A stretch of 64,000 nt of DNA, taken from positions 1 to 64,000 of the forward strand of contig JAFRIE010000014.1 in assembly GCA_017432885.1 (NCBI GenBank), given 5' to 3'. The notes under the pieces are model-generated. The model had not been told where the DNA came from. It saw nothing but the letters and a program-made list of their open reading frames with translations, and searched no databases. Both the position numbers and the translations under genes were made by a program. The DNA is from Erysipelotrichaceae bacterium (GTDB taxonomy: Bacteria; Bacillota_I; Bacilli_A; Erysipelotrichales; Erysipelotrichaceae). Shown piece by piece: positions 7,257-15,247 of the stretch (position 1 is the first letter of the stretch; every line of letters starts with the position of its first letter).

Positions 7257-7605
7257 ATTCTTTATTCTTCTTAACATAAACCACATAGATGCATCCGTTT
7301 TTCTTTTCGAAATACATACTGTCAATATCGTTCAGATAAATCTGCGTACCCGGCTGCAACAGAAGCATGCCGTTGACCTGTGACAGTCGAAAAGAATCGT
7401 TCTTATATCGAAAAGTCAGAACATTCCGGGAATAGCGCAGATCATAGCTTATCAGCATCTGTTCTCTGAGCTGACTGATCGCAATTTCATCGTTGATCTG
7501 ATCATAGTCAAACTCCATTTCGGCAACATAACGGAAAGCCAACAGAAACAACGGAAGTAAAACGACAGTTATGATCAGACCGATCAGATTACGAATCAGA
7601 TTCAT
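7162..7605 (-). CDS. ComGF-like competence pseudopilus protein
   Basis: 147-aa protein with one N-terminal membrane helix (about 4-25) and a C-terminal domain resembling ComGF. The resemblance is in the helix 'ISQLREQMLISYDL', then short beta strands 'VLTFRYKNDSFRLSQVNGMLLLQPGT' and 'VVYVKKNKEYEQVIV'. It sits in the ComGF position after a prepilin-like ComGE and overlaps it by 17 bases. Assignment is by order and general pattern, not strong motifs. Confidence 0.65.
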   Translation of the reverse strand: MNLIRNLIGLIITVVLLPLFLLAFRYVAEMEFDYDQINDEIAISQLREQMLISYDLRYSRNVLTFRYKNDSFRLSQVNGMLLLQPGTQIYLNDIDSMYFEKKNGCIYVVYVKKNKEYEQVIVSEKGIYFDAFSFCDVSDRDDDQHEE

Positions 7606-7807
7606 CGGTCTGACACGCCTCGCAGTCCGGTAGCTGATTCAGTATATGTTCATAGGTCTCGTTCGTCCTCTTTTGAAACTGTTTATATCCTTGGGCATAT
7701 TTATCGATCGCCTGATAGATCGAGAAACAGAACAAACAGATACTTGCGACGATAAACACCGAAAGCAGGCTGTCTACCAGCAGAAAGCCTCTATTCCAGC
7801 GATGCAT
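7589..7807 (-). CDS. ComGE-like minor pseudopilin
   Basis: 72-aa protein with a type IV prepilin-like N-terminus 'RGFLLVDSLLSVFIV', where ComC-type peptidase would cut between Gly and Phe. Position 5 after the cleavage site is Asp instead of the usual Glu. A hydrophobic helix follows, then a short charged tail with two Cys ('CEAC'). Gene order (GC, GD, this, GF) fits ComGE. It overlaps its neighbours by 17 bases on each side. Confidence 0.65.
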   Translation of the reverse strand: MHRWNRGFLLVDSLLSVFIVASICLFCFSIYQAIDKYAQGYKQFQKRTNETYEHILNQLPDCEACQTDESDS

Positions 7808-8093
7808 ACCCGTTTCCTAAATGAACGATGACCTGATGTCTTAAGAAGTCGATCGTCCTGCCCTGATTAACGTGACCCATTGAATTAAAACTCACGCCTT
7901 TTTCGTAATTTACAGCCTTTCTGTCCCGCATCGCTTCCGACTGCTTCTGGACATATTCGTTCAGATAACTGTAGTAACTAAGATCTGTTTTAGAGACATT
8001 CCCTGCAGAGATCAGTGCCATTGCCGTTATGATGCAAAGACCCGCCAGGATCTCGACCATTGTAAAACCCTTAGTTGCTGACACAGTGACCAT
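7791..8093 (-). CDS. ComGD-like minor pseudopilin
   Basis: 100-aa prepilin-like protein from the ATG at 8093 ('MVTVSATKGFTMVEIL'). The prepilin motif is 'KGFTMVEILAGLCIITAMALIS', with Glu at position 5. The frame extends to 8168, but the upstream part runs through comGC and would displace the prepilin leader. It overlaps comGC by 23 bases. Role inferred: minor subunit of the competence pseudopilus. Confidence 0.72.
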   Translation of the reverse strand: MVTVSATKGFTMVEILAGLCIITAMALISAGNVSKTDLSYYSYLNEYVQKQSEAMRDRKAVNYEKGVSFNSMGHVNQGRTIDFLRHQVIVHLGNGYASLE

Positions 8094-8364
8094 CCACGAT
8101 TGAAAGAACTGCTCCGTTCGAACACTTTGTCTGGGAGCTGTCCAGATAGCCTCCGTTAACCAGATCATTAATCGAAGAAGGCATTGTACCGTAATCCAGT
8201 TTAAACTGGGCGATCGAAGAGTCGACGACCTTGCATAAAGCTGAACAGGCCTTGGCGTCCACGGAAGAAATGACTTTTGTCACGTTTGGAATGCTCAGAA
8301 GCAAAAGAATCGAAACGATGATCACTACGACCACCATTTCCAGTAAAGTAAAACCTTTTCTCAA
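8071..8364 (-). CDS. comGC: Major competence pseudopilin ComGC
   Basis: 97-aa major pseudopilin. The start chosen is TTG at 8364, which has a strong SD (AAAGGAGG) 7 bases upstream and puts the prepilin motif 'LRKGFTLLEM' at the N-terminus. The longer frame to 8454 lies inside comGB and is an artefact. After cleavage at Gly-Phe the mature protein has the hydrophobic helix 'VVVVIIVSILLLLSIP' and four Cys, two of which could form the intramolecular disulphide known for ComGC. Required in the family for DNA uptake across the wall. Confidence 0.88.
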   Translation of the reverse strand: MRKGFTLLEMVVVVIIVSILLLLSIPNVTKVISSVDAKACSALCKVVDSSIAQFKLDYGTMPSSINDLVNGGYLDSSQTKCSNGAVLSIVDGHCVSN

Positions 8365-8377
8365 AATAAAACCTCCT

Positions 8378-9385
8378 TTAAAACATACTGATCGCCTGCA
8401 TCGGCATAAACAGGACCTGATAGATGAAAATAATGATCGCCGCAATAAAGGCATAAGTAGACAGCTGTATCGTCACGGTATAGCGTTTCATCCGCTGTCT
8501 GATCTTTTTCTTGGCCAGAGAGATGTAGGATGAAATGATCTGTGAGAAATCGTTCGTATAGTTGCCGATCTTTATGAATCTGGACAAAGATGAATCATAG
8601 TATTTCTTATGCATCGCTTCTTTCATCGTTTCTCCTTCCATAAGACTTTCATCCAGATGAAAAGCCAGAAAAGAAATTACCGGACGGTTTTTCATGTCTT
8701 TTAAAATGGCGATCGCTTCTTTGCTTTTATATCCGTGTTCGATGCAGATCAGCAGCAGCGACATAAATTCTTCCGAGTAATAGACGCTCATCAAAGAGTT
8801 GGGAAAGTGTTCCGATAGAAACAGATACAGCAGAACAATACGTCTAGGCTGTATAAAGTAGATGACAGCCAGCGTACCTGCCAGAATCAGATAGTAAACC
8901 GTTCGGATCACGATTCGGAATAACACCCGGATATCCTGATAAAGAGCGATATCTGCATCAAAAGAAATAATCAACTTGAAGATCGTATCGATTCCGTACA
9001 GATCAAACAGATACAAGGCAGAGATCGTAATAAACAACAGGATGCAGGGATAGGCGATTGATGAAAACAATCCGCCACGGTTCTCCTGCTGCTCCTCGTA
9101 GACCCTTAATGAAATCGACAGAGCATCACTGAATGACAGATGCCCCAGCAGTGTCGTCATACAGGATCGGATGGGAGAAGGAAGATAGTCCTTGATGATG
9201 TTTTCAATCAGAAAACCCTGATCCAGCTGTCTAGTGATCTCTTCAAAGATCTTTCTGTTTTTTCTGTTTTTCAGCAGGTCCATGCTCTGTTTCAAAGGCA
9301 GGTTTGTTTTCAATAATCTGCTTAGATAAGCCAGATCCTCTACCGGAAGACGACTCTCAGTAAACAGTTTCTTCAAAGATCCCAT
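8378..9385 (-). CDS. comGB: Competence platform protein ComGB
   Basis: Polytopic inner-membrane platform protein of the GspF/PilC family, 335 aa from the ATG at 9385 ('MGSLKKLFTESRLPVEDLAYLSRLL'). This start has an AAGGGG SD and overlaps comGA by 29 bases. Two T2SSF repeats are visible, each ending in hydrophobic helices (about 130-200 and the C-terminal 'IQLSTYAFIAAIIIFIYQVLF'). It partners the ATPase ComGA to assemble the pseudopilus. Confidence 0.88.
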   Translation of the reverse strand: MGSLKKLFTESRLPVEDLAYLSRLLKTNLPLKQSMDLLKNRKNRKIFEEITRQLDQGFLIENIIKDYLPSPIRSCMTTLLGHLSFSDALSISLRVYEEQQENRGGLFSSIAYPCILLFITISALYLFDLYGIDTIFKLIISFDADIALYQDIRVLFRIVIRTVYYLILAGTLAVIYFIQPRRIVLLYLFLSEHFPNSLMSVYYSEEFMSLLLICIEHGYKSKEAIAILKDMKNRPVISFLAFHLDESLMEGETMKEAMHKKYYDSSLSRFIKIGNYTNDFSQIISSYISLAKKKIRQRMKRYTVTIQLSTYAFIAAIIIFIYQVLFMPMQAISMF

Positions 9386-10319
9386 AACGGATACCCCTTT
9401 GTATCTGCTGTTCCACACCGACGAAGGAATCCGAATTTCTTTTATGTTCCCGATAGTATTCGATCTCCTTTTGATCCATGATCTCATAAATAACGATCTT
9501 CTCCCTGGTTCTTTTATCCGTCAACATTCTCTGGTTTGAAACGCAGATCAGATTCTCATATAAATGTTCCTCATTTACGCCTAGCTCGGTCATCCTGGAA
9601 ATACAGGAAGAAGCCCTGGATGTGTGAATTGTTGAAAGAACCAGATGTCCCGTATTGGCAGCCGTTACCGCCATTCTGGCTGCCGCTTCTTCCCTGATCT
9701 CGCCGATCATAATGATATCCGGATCATGGCGCAGGATCTGCCGGACTCCAGCCGCATAATCGAAGCCCAGCGCTTCGTTAACAGAGAGCTGAATAAAATC
9801 GTCGTTGTATACTTCGATCGGGTCTTCGATCGTGTAGATCTTCCTGCTTTTAACGCTTTTTAGCAGCGAATACAACGTCGTTGTCTTGCCGGAACCTGTT
9901 GGTCCGGAAAAGAGGATAAGACCGCAGGTACGGCTTAAAAGTGACTTAAAATAGGCATTCTGTGCATTGATATGCGATAAAGAATCTGCATCTACTTTTA
10001 ATCTTGAATTCAGTATTCGCAAGACTCCATTGGAGTAGTTCAACTTGTTGATCAAAGCAAAGCGCAACGACAGAAGCGTACCGTCTACTTCCATCTCAAA
10101 CTGTCCGGTCTGAGGTGTCAGAATGTTTCCGACATCCAGATTCGCCAGATACTGCAGATAACGCAAAAGACGATAATCCTCGAATTTCCCTTTTACTTTG
10201 TAACAAAGTCCATCTACCCTCATTTCAATGACTGTCTCCTGATAACGCTGTAGAAAATGGATATCTGTAGCGTTGTATTTCAGAGCCAGACGTAATAAAG
10301 CCAGCAGTCTTCCTTCCAT
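9357..10319 (-). CDS. comGA: Competence assembly ATPase ComGA
   Basis: Cytoplasmic GspE/PilB-type ATPase that powers pseudopilus assembly for DNA uptake. The 320-aa protein has Walker A 'FSGPTGSGKTTTLYSLL', an Asp box, Walker B 'DPDIIMIGEIREEAAAR' and 'TGHLVLSTIHTSRA'. It is short, lacking the N1 domain, as is usual for ComGA. First gene of comGA-GB-GC-GD-GE-GF-GG, all overlapping. SD is AGAGGAAAAG. I could not recognise a ComK or ComX-type box in the 45 bases upstream. Confidence 0.93.
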   Translation of the reverse strand: MEGRLLALLRLALKYNATDIHFLQRYQETVIEMRVDGLCYKVKGKFEDYRLLRYLQYLANLDVGNILTPQTGQFEMEVDGTLLSLRFALINKLNYSNGVLRILNSRLKVDADSLSHINAQNAYFKSLLSRTCGLILFSGPTGSGKTTTLYSLLKSVKSRKIYTIEDPIEVYNDDFIQLSVNEALGFDYAAGVRQILRHDPDIIMIGEIREEAAARMAVTAANTGHLVLSTIHTSRASSCISRMTELGVNEEHLYENLICVSNQRMLTDKRTREKIVIYEIMDQKEIEYYREHKRNSDSFVGVEQQIQRGIRYGIFEETVY

Positions 10320-10366
10320 CTTTTCCTCTATAACATCATTCCCGGAAAAACCGAAGAATCCTAAAT

Positions 10367-10397
10367 AAAAAACTCATTTTCTAAGAAATGAGTTTTT
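10367..10397 (-). terminator. Terminator after the metallo-beta-lactamase gene
   Basis: Stem AACTCATTT (10371-10379) / AAATGAGTT (10386-10394) flanked by A- and T-runs, just past the stop of the hydrolase gene. It separates that gene from comGA. Confidence 0.82.
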
Positions 10398-10401
10398 AAT
10401 T

Positions 10402-10998
10402 CTAATTCAGGAAGAAGTTGCTGGCCAATTCGTAAGATAATTTCGTAGGAAAATCATGGCCGGGATAGATATCATAATCTTTCTGAAACTGCTTAAAAAT
10501 CTGCAGGGACTGTTTCATTTCCCTGTCGTTTCCGCCTTCCAGATCCGTTCTGCCAATCGAACCTTTGAACAGAGTATCACCGGTAAAGATGCAGTCATCA
10601 AACACATAGATGACAGAACCTCTGGTATGTCCCGGGGTAAAAATGACTTCAAAAGTGAATGGTCCGATCTGCATTTTTCCTTCTTTCAGATGTTCGACAG
10701 GACAACTGAGATAGGATACCAGGCCGAAAGATAAGCCGCTGCGTTTTTCTCTGGCCATTGTTTCATCCGCCTCATGAAGATAGACAGGACAGTGATATTT
10801 CTGATAAAGGCCGTCTACCGCCTTGATATGGTCGAAGTGGCCATGGGTCAGAAGGATCGCTTCCGGTCTCTTCTCTCCAAGAATGGATATGATCTTTTCT
10901 ACCTTGGAAGCAGGATCAATCAGAAGGATCTTGTTTTCTTCTTCCAGCAGATAGGTATTGGTCTGCAACGGGCCAAGAATGAATGTCTGAACTTCCAT
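10402..10998 (-). CDS. Metallo-beta-lactamase-fold hydrolase (glyoxalase II-like, YqgX type)
   Basis: 198-aa protein of the metallo-beta-lactamase superfamily. It has the zinc motif 'THGHFDHI', a later 'TPGHTRGSVIY', 'FTGDTLF' with the bridging Asp, and a C-terminal 'YPGHDF'. It resembles B. subtilis YqgX, which also lies just upstream of comGA, so the neighbourhood is conserved. Likely activity is hydrolysis of S-lactoylglutathione-like or bacillithiol thioesters; the true substrate is unknown. The ATG at 10998 is used because the in-frame TTG two codons upstream adds nothing. No SD is visible. Confidence 0.82.
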   Translation of the reverse strand: MEVQTFILGPLQTNTYLLEEENKILLIDPASKVEKIISILGEKRPEAILLTHGHFDHIKAVDGLYQKYHCPVYLHEADETMAREKRSGLSFGLVSYLSCPVEHLKEGKMQIGPFTFEVIFTPGHTRGSVIYVFDDCIFTGDTLFKGSIGRTDLEGGNDREMKQSLQIFKQFQKDYDIYPGHDFPTKLSYELASNFFLN

Positions 10999-11002
10999 AA
11001 AC

Positions 11003-11027
11003 AAAAAACAGGCTTAAGCCTATTTTT
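11003..11027 (-). terminator. Terminator after rpmG
   Basis: AGGC-TTAA-GCCT hairpin followed on the minus strand by a T6 run, overlapping the rpmG stop codon. It lies immediately before the hydrolase ATG, so read-through or another promoter must feed that gene. Confidence 0.6.
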
Positions 11028-11172
11028 TCTCCTTATGAACAGTCATCTTATTGCACTTAGGACAAAATTTCTTGATTTCCATTTTTTCCGGATGTTTCTT
11101 CTTGTTTCTTGAACCGAAGTATGTTTCTTCACCACATTCAGAACACTTGAATGTTACAAAATCTCTTGGCAT
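11020..11172 (-). CDS. rpmG: Ribosomal protein L33 (zinc-ribbon form)
   Basis: A 50-aa gene. The product begins 'MPRDFVTFKCSECGEETYF' and continues through 'CPKCNKMTVHKEKK'. The two CxxC pairs make it the zinc-binding (C+) type of L33, a large-subunit protein. SD is GGAGGG, about 8 bases before the ATG. Its promoter is just upstream (TAGAAT at 11201-11206). Confidence 0.93.
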   Translation of the reverse strand: MPRDFVTFKCSECGEETYFGSRNKKKHPEKMEIKKFCPKCNKMTVHKEKK

Positions 11173-11200
11173 TTATAGTTCCCTCCATTTACGCTTAATT

Positions 11201-11230
11201 ATTCTAACATAGGTTATATTTCAATTTCAA
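11201..11230 (-). promoter_or_regulatory. rpmG promoter
   Basis: Minus-strand TAGAAT (11201-11206) with an extended TG one base upstream and TTGAAA about 18 bases further upstream. Confidence 0.65.
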
Positions 11231-11255
11231 TCATTTTAGATAATGGAAAAATCTT

Positions 11256-12260
11256 CTAAAACAGTTTCTGGCTGTAGGTCACATTCAGGTGTTTATAAGC
11301 CTTTTCTGTAACGACTCTGCCTCTGGCGGTACGGTTGATAAAACCGATCTGCAACAGATAAGGTTCATTGACATCTTCCAGGGTCACTGTTTCTTCTCCG
11401 ATGGCACTGGCGATCGCATCGACACCTACCGGACCTCCGTGGAAGCGTTCAATGATCCCTCTCAGATAGCGGATATCCACATCGTCCAGTCCCAGAGAGT
11501 CGACTTTCAGTTTTTCCAGTGCCGTTCTGGCGATTTCGATATCGATGATGCCGTCATTTCTGACTTGAGCGAAATCCCGGACTCTTCGAAACAGCCTGTT
11601 GGCAATTCTCGGGGTTCCTCTTGATCTTTTGGCGATCTCGATAACCGCATCTTCTTCGATCGTGCTGTCGAATACCCTTGCCGTTCTCCGTACGATCTGT
11701 GCCAGTTCATCTTGGGAGTAGTAGTTGAGTTTTGAGGTAATGCCGAAACGGTCTCTTAACGGAGAGGAGATGGCACCCGCTCTGGTGGTGGCTCCGATCA
11801 GGGTGAACGGAGGGAGTTCCAGACGGATCGATTTGGATGTTTCGTCCTTCCCTACGACGATATCGATATAGAAGTCTTCCATGGCGGAATACAGAACTTC
11901 CTCGACGATCTTCGGCAGGCGATGGATCTCATCGATAAACAGAACATCCCCAACCTGCAGAGAAGAGAGAATGGCGGCCAGATCCCCGGTCTTTTCGATA
12001 CTTGGACCGGTCGTTGTCTTGATGTTGGTGCCCATCTCATTGGCCAGGATATAGGCCATGGTCGTCTTGCCCAGTCCCGGAGGACCGTACAGTAAAACAT
12101 GATCCAATGCCTCATCACGCATCTTTGCGGCTTTGATAAAGACTTCCAGATTCTCCTTCAGATCGGTCTGACCCACATATTCACTTAAATACTGGGGTCT
12201 CAGACTCGCTTCGTCGTCATCCTTCTGTCTGTCTACTGATAATACTTTTTCTTCTTCCAT
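11256..12260 (-). CDS. ruvB: Holliday junction branch-migration helicase RuvB
   Basis: Hexameric AAA+ motor that works with RuvA to drive branch migration. The 334-aa protein shows Walker A '[15 protein letters not shown]', Walker B 'LFIDEIHR', sensor '[21 protein letters not shown]' and a C-terminal winged helix with '[12 protein letters not shown]'. It follows ruvA by 4 bases in the same operon. No RuvC is expected in this lineage, where RecU usually resolves junctions. Confidence 0.97.
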   Translation of the reverse strand: MEEEKVLSVDRQKDDDEASLRPQYLSEYVGQTDLKENLEVFIKAAKMRDEALDHVLLYGPPGLGKTTMAYILANEMGTNIKTTTGPSIEKTGDLAAILSSLQVGDVLFIDEIHRLPKIVEEVLYSAMEDFYIDIVVGKDETSKSIRLELPPFTLIGATTRAGAISSPLRDRFGITSKLNYYSQDELAQIVRRTARVFDSTIEEDAVIEIAKRSRGTPRIANRLFRRVRDFAQVRNDGIIDIEIARTALEKLKVDSLGLDDVDIRYLRGIIERFHGGPVGVDAIASAIGEETVTLEDVNEPYLLQIGFINRTARGRVVTEKAYKHLNVTYSQKLF

Positions 12261-12264
12261 ACTT

Positions 12265-12819
12265 TTACTTTATGAGCATTGTCAGAGCTTTCTTGATCAG
12301 CTCATCGGTTGAACCTTCTTCTTTTTCCAGTTTTCTTAATACCGGCTTGATCTCGGCAGGTTTATAGCCGAACTGTTTCAGCGCATCGTTAACGTCGTTG
12401 AGTTTTTCGTTGTCAATGACTTCTGACTCCACCAGTTTTCCTTTCAGATCCAGAATGATCTGGGAAGCCGTTTTCTTGCCTACGCCCGGGAGCCGACGCA
12501 TGAAGTCGACATCTCCGGTTTCGATTGCAGAGATGATCGCATCGACAGAAGAACCCGAAAGGATCCCGGAAGCGATCTTCGGGCCAAGCCCCTTGACGGA
12601 AATCAGCTTGGTGAACAGATCGTATTCCTGTAGGGAAAGGAAACCGTAAAGAGAGATCTCGTCTTCCCGGACGTTCTGGTAGGTATAGATCGTCATTTCT
12701 TTGCCGACTTTCAAGGCTTCCGGATGATAGAAACTGATCCGATATCCTATGCCGTTGACATCGATCAGCACATAATCCAGGCCAAATACATGAACAGTGC
12801 CTCTTACAAAACCAATCAT
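12265..12819 (-). CDS. ruvA: Holliday junction DNA-binding protein RuvA
   Basis: Tetrameric junction-binding subunit of RuvAB. The 184-aa protein has an N-terminal OB fold, two HhH motifs ('[16 protein letters not shown]' and '[20 protein letters not shown]') and a C-terminal RuvB-binding domain. Its ATG has no SD; TATAAT lies exactly six bases upstream, so the mRNA is probably leaderless. It starts after the obg terminator, hence a separate transcription unit. I see no ACTTGA-N7-TCAAGT SOS operator here. Confidence 0.96.
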   Translation of the reverse strand: MIGFVRGTVHVFGLDYVLIDVNGIGYRISFYHPEALKVGKEMTIYTYQNVREDEISLYGFLSLQEYDLFTKLISVKGLGPKIASGILSGSSVDAIISAIETGDVDFMRRLPGVGKKTASQIILDLKGKLVESEVIDNEKLNDVNDALKQFGYKPAEIKPVLRKLEKEEGSTDELIKKALTMLIK

Positions 12820-12825
12820 ATCTCA

Positions 12826-12831
12826 ATTATA
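12826..12831 (-). promoter_or_regulatory. ruvAB promoter -10, leaderless type
   Basis: Minus-strand TATAAT, six bases before the ruvA ATG. A TG dinucleotide directly precedes it; no convincing -35. Confidence 0.65.
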
Positions 12832-12847
12832 CATCACAATAAATAAA

Positions 12848-12870
12848 AGAAAGCCGGTTTTGCCGGCTTA
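12848..12870 (-). terminator. Terminator after obg
   Basis: AAGCCGG / CCGGCTT hairpin (12851-12857, 12863-12869) followed on the minus strand by a T-rich stretch, six bases past the obg stop. Confidence 0.82.
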
Positions 12871-12875
12871 ACATA

Positions 12876-14150
12876 CTATTCTTCATCCGAGAAATCGAAA
12901 CTGTAGTCTTCGATGAAGACCTGGTCTCCGTTCTGACATCCCTTTTCTCTTAAAGCCTCATCCAGATTCATTCTGGTCAGGGCACGGGAGAAACGCATGA
13001 CGGAGTCGTCATTCTTGAAATCGGTATTCAGGAAAAGTCTTCTGATTCTCTCTCCTTCGACTCTCCAGATGCCGTTTCCTTCGTTGAAGATCTCAAATGG
13101 TTTCTCTTCTTCATAAGTATAAATGATCTTCTTGTCCGTCTTGTTCGGATCGTAAAGCGGGAACGGCGGGAGCTCTTTCAACATCTGTGCCGCTTTGTAT
13201 AACACAGGCTTAAGACCTTCATTGATCAGTGTCATCGTTTCATAGACCTCCAGTTCCGGATAGTTTTCCTTGAACCGTTTCAGGTTCTCTTCCGCATTGT
13301 CCAGATCCATCTTGTTGGCAATGACGATCTGCGGACGTTCGATGAGATTGTCCGGATACTGCCTGAGTTCTTCATTGATGACCTCGTAGTCGTGGATCGG
13401 GTCTTCTCTGCCCATATCCAGTACATGGAGAATCAGCCGGCATCTTTCGATATGTTTCAGGAATTCGTGTCCAAGACCCTTTCCCTGCGATGCACCTTCA
13501 ATGAGGCCCGGAAGGTCGGCCATGACAAAGGAGGTATCTGCGATCTTGACCATGCCAAGCTGGGGCTTAAGCGTCGTAAAAGGATAGTCAGCGATCTCCG
13601 GTCTGGCATTGGATACAACAGACAAAAGAGTCGACTTGCCTACGGAAGGAAGCCCTACCAATCCGACATCCGCCAGCAGTTTCAGTTCAACCAGAACATT
13701 TCTTTCCTGACCCGGCGTTCCCAGAGTCGCGTGGTCTGGGGCGGAGTTTCTCGACGACTTGAAGTGATAATTCCCTTTTCCGCCTTTTCCGCCCTGGCAG
13801 ATGACTTCTTCCGATTCCAGGGTATTCAGATCGGCCACGATCTCGTCGCTGTCCAGATCCTTCACAATGGTTCCCAGAGGGACTTTAACGATGATGTCGT
13901 CTCTGGATGCCCCGAACATGTTATTGGTCTTGCCGTTTTCGCCGTCTTCCGCCCGGATCATCTTGTTGAAACGCAGATCCAGCAGTGTCGACTTGTTGGT
14001 ATCGACCTTGAAAACGATCGAACCGCCGTCTCCCCCGTCTCCTCCGGAAGGACCGCCAAGAGGATTATACTTTTCACGCTTAAAAGCGACAATTCCGTTG
14101 CCGCCATTTCCTGCCTTAAGTTTTAGTTTTACTTTATCAATAAACTGCAT
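12876..14150 (-). CDS. obg: Obg/CgtA GTPase
   Basis: Essential ribosome-associated GTPase. The 424-aa protein has the glycine-rich Obg fold (1-157, many GG pairs such as 'GGPSGGDGGDGG'). A G domain follows with 'GLPSVGKSTLL', 'ADLPGLIEGA' and 'NKMD', then the C-terminal OCT domain (about 345-424). It lies downstream of rplU-prp-rpmA, the common bacterial order, but a terminator-like hairpin separates it from rpmA. No SD precedes the ATG, so expression may depend on read-through or on an unrecognised promoter. Confidence 0.97.
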   Translation of the reverse strand: MQFIDKVKLKLKAGNGGNGIVAFKREKYNPLGGPSGGDGGDGGSIVFKVDTNKSTLLDLRFNKMIRAEDGENGKTNNMFGASRDDIIVKVPLGTIVKDLDSDEIVADLNTLESEEVICQGGKGGKGNYHFKSSRNSAPDHATLGTPGQERNVLVELKLLADVGLVGLPSVGKSTLLSVVSNARPEIADYPFTTLKPQLGMVKIADTSFVMADLPGLIEGASQGKGLGHEFLKHIERCRLILHVLDMGREDPIHDYEVINEELRQYPDNLIERPQIVIANKMDLDNAEENLKRFKENYPELEVYETMTLINEGLKPVLYKAAQMLKELPPFPLYDPNKTDKKIIYTYEEEKPFEIFNEGNGIWRVEGERIRRLFLNTDFKNDDSVMRFSRALTRMNLDEALREKGCQNGDQVFIEDYSFDFSDEE

Positions 14151-14154
14151 AGGA

Positions 14155-14178
14155 ATAAAAAAGCCCCATAGGGGCTAT
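14155..14178 (-). terminator. Terminator or attenuator between rpmA and obg
   Basis: AGCCCC-ATA-GGGGCT hairpin followed on the minus strand by a T6 run, between rpmA and obg. Probably a partial terminator that lowers obg relative to the ribosomal proteins. Confidence 0.78.
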
Positions 14179-14190
14179 AAAGATCACGGA

Positions 14191-14475
14191 TTAAGCTGCC
14201 GGATAGACAGAGACCTTGGTCTTCTTCTTGCCGAGGTGTTCATACTTGACAACACCGTCGATCAGACAGAATAAAGTATCGTCTCCACCCTTTTTGACAT
14301 TTGTACCGGGATGAATCTTAGTGCCTCTCTGGCGGTAGATAATAGAGCCGGCTGTGGCAAACTGACCGTCTGCCAGCTTCGCGCCTAAACGCTTGGATTC
14401 GGAATCACGACCGTTCTTGGTCGAGCCAACACCTTTTTTAGAAGCGAAGAACTGAATATCTAATACATATTTCAT
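14191..14475 (-). CDS. rpmA: Ribosomal protein L27 with cleavable N-terminus
   Basis: 94-aa bL27. The N-terminal extension '[11 protein letters not shown]' precedes the mature start '[20 protein letters not shown]'. That extension matches the Firmicute motif cut by the protease Prp, which is encoded directly upstream. Without cleavage the extension would reach into the peptidyl transferase centre. SD is AAGGAAG. Confidence 0.96.
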   Translation of the reverse strand: MKYVLDIQFFASKKGVGSTKNGRDSESKRLGAKLADGQFATAGSIIYRQRGTKIHPGTNVKKGGDDTLFCLIDGVVKYEHLGKKKTKVSVYPAA

Positions 14476-14481
14476 GTGTGT

Positions 14482-14787
14482 CTACTTCCTTTCTACTTTA
14501 ATGAAGTTTCCATAGGATTCTTCAATCGTTTTCAGCTGGATGATTACCAGTTCGAAGTAATTCTGAACCGTACCGGAACCGGAATGATCCTTGACTGTAA
14601 TACGATTTTCGTTCTGTTTGATTTCAACGTTTTCCTGAAGTTCATCCAGGGCATTCATGAAACCAAACAGGATCGAACTGACCGAAGCGCAGATCAGATC
14701 CTTACCATATTCACCATATTCCGCATGTCCTGCGACATCCAGTGACAGGTAAGTTCCATCTTTTACTTCGTATACTGCTTTGATCAT
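14482..14787 (-). CDS. prp: Ribosomal-processing cysteine protease Prp
   Basis: 101-aa cysteine protease that removes the N-terminal extension of L27. Catalytic His and Cys are visible in 'AGHAEYGEYGKDLICASVS' (His22, Cys34). It lies between rplU and rpmA, the canonical position, and its ATG overlaps the rplU stop (TAATG). Confidence 0.95.
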   Translation of the reverse strand: MIKAVYEVKDGTYLSLDVAGHAEYGEYGKDLICASVSSILFGFMNALDELQENVEIKQNENRITVKDHSGSGTVQNYFELVIIQLKTIEESYGNFIKVERK

Positions 14788-15095
14788 TAGCCGATCTTTT
14801 CAACAGTCAGTTTGGTGTATGGCTGACGATGACCCTGCTTACGTCTGGTAGAACCTTTTTTCGGCCTGTACTTGAAGATGATGATCTTCTTTTCCTTGCC
14901 CTGTTTTTCTACCTTGCAGGTAACTTTGGCACCTTCTACATACGGAGTACCTAAAGTCAGACCATTGTTTTCGACTGCAACAACCTTATCGAAAGTATAC
15001 TTCTTGCCTTCTTCGACATCCAGTTTCTCAACAAAGATCGTCTGGCCTTCTTCGACTTTTAGCTGCTTGCCGCCGGTTTCAATAATTGCGTACAT
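14787..15095 (-). CDS. rplU: Ribosomal protein L21
   Basis: 102-aa bL21 of the large subunit. It starts '[18 protein letters not shown]' and ends with the rRNA-binding '[23 protein letters not shown]'. First gene of rplU-prp-rpmA, with a strong SD (AAGGAGG) and a structured leader of about 100 bases upstream. Confidence 0.97.
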   Translation of the reverse strand: MYAIIETGGKQLKVEEGQTIFVEKLDVEEGKKYTFDKVVAVENNGLTLGTPYVEGAKVTCKVEKQGKEKKIIIFKYRPKKGSTRRKQGHRQPYTKLTVEKIG

Positions 15096-15200
15096 TTTAA
15101 ACCTCCTTAATTTAGATTCAGACTCGCCATGAAGGTGGTTGGAAACACTTGAAACCTTTTCTGAGCGGTTATAATCCCCTCTAAGGAGGGACTACAACGT
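15096..15200 (-). ncRNA. Structured 5' leader of rplU (probable L21 leader)
   Basis: The roughly 100-base minus-strand leader contains a CCCTC-CTTA-GAGGG hairpin near its start and a conserved-looking GGCGAGTCTGA segment shortly before the SD. Firmicute rplU genes commonly carry an autoregulatory L21 leader in this position. I identify it by position and general shape, not by a covariance model. Confidence 0.55.
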
Positions 15201-15204
15201 AAAT

Positions 15205-15233
15205 ATCATAACAAATCTGAAAATCAATTTCAA
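15205..15233 (-). promoter_or_regulatory. rplU-prp-rpmA promoter
   Basis: Minus-strand TTGAAA (15228-15233), 17-base spacer, TATGAT (15205-15210). The start point would lie near 15198. Confidence 0.75.
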
Positions 15234-15247
15234 TATAAATATTTTTA

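Noticed and set aside
8365-8454. Upstream extension of comGC
   Set aside because: Would put about 30 residues before the prepilin leader; TTG at 8364 has a perfect SD.
12240-12276. Leaderless-like TAAAGT six bases before ruvB ATG
   Set aside because: The hexamer is weak and ruvB follows ruvA by 4 bases, so operon transcription explains it.
13392-14126. 244-codon plus-strand ORF
   Set aside because: Lies wholly antisense to obg, whose motifs are unmistakable; it has no SD or known motif.
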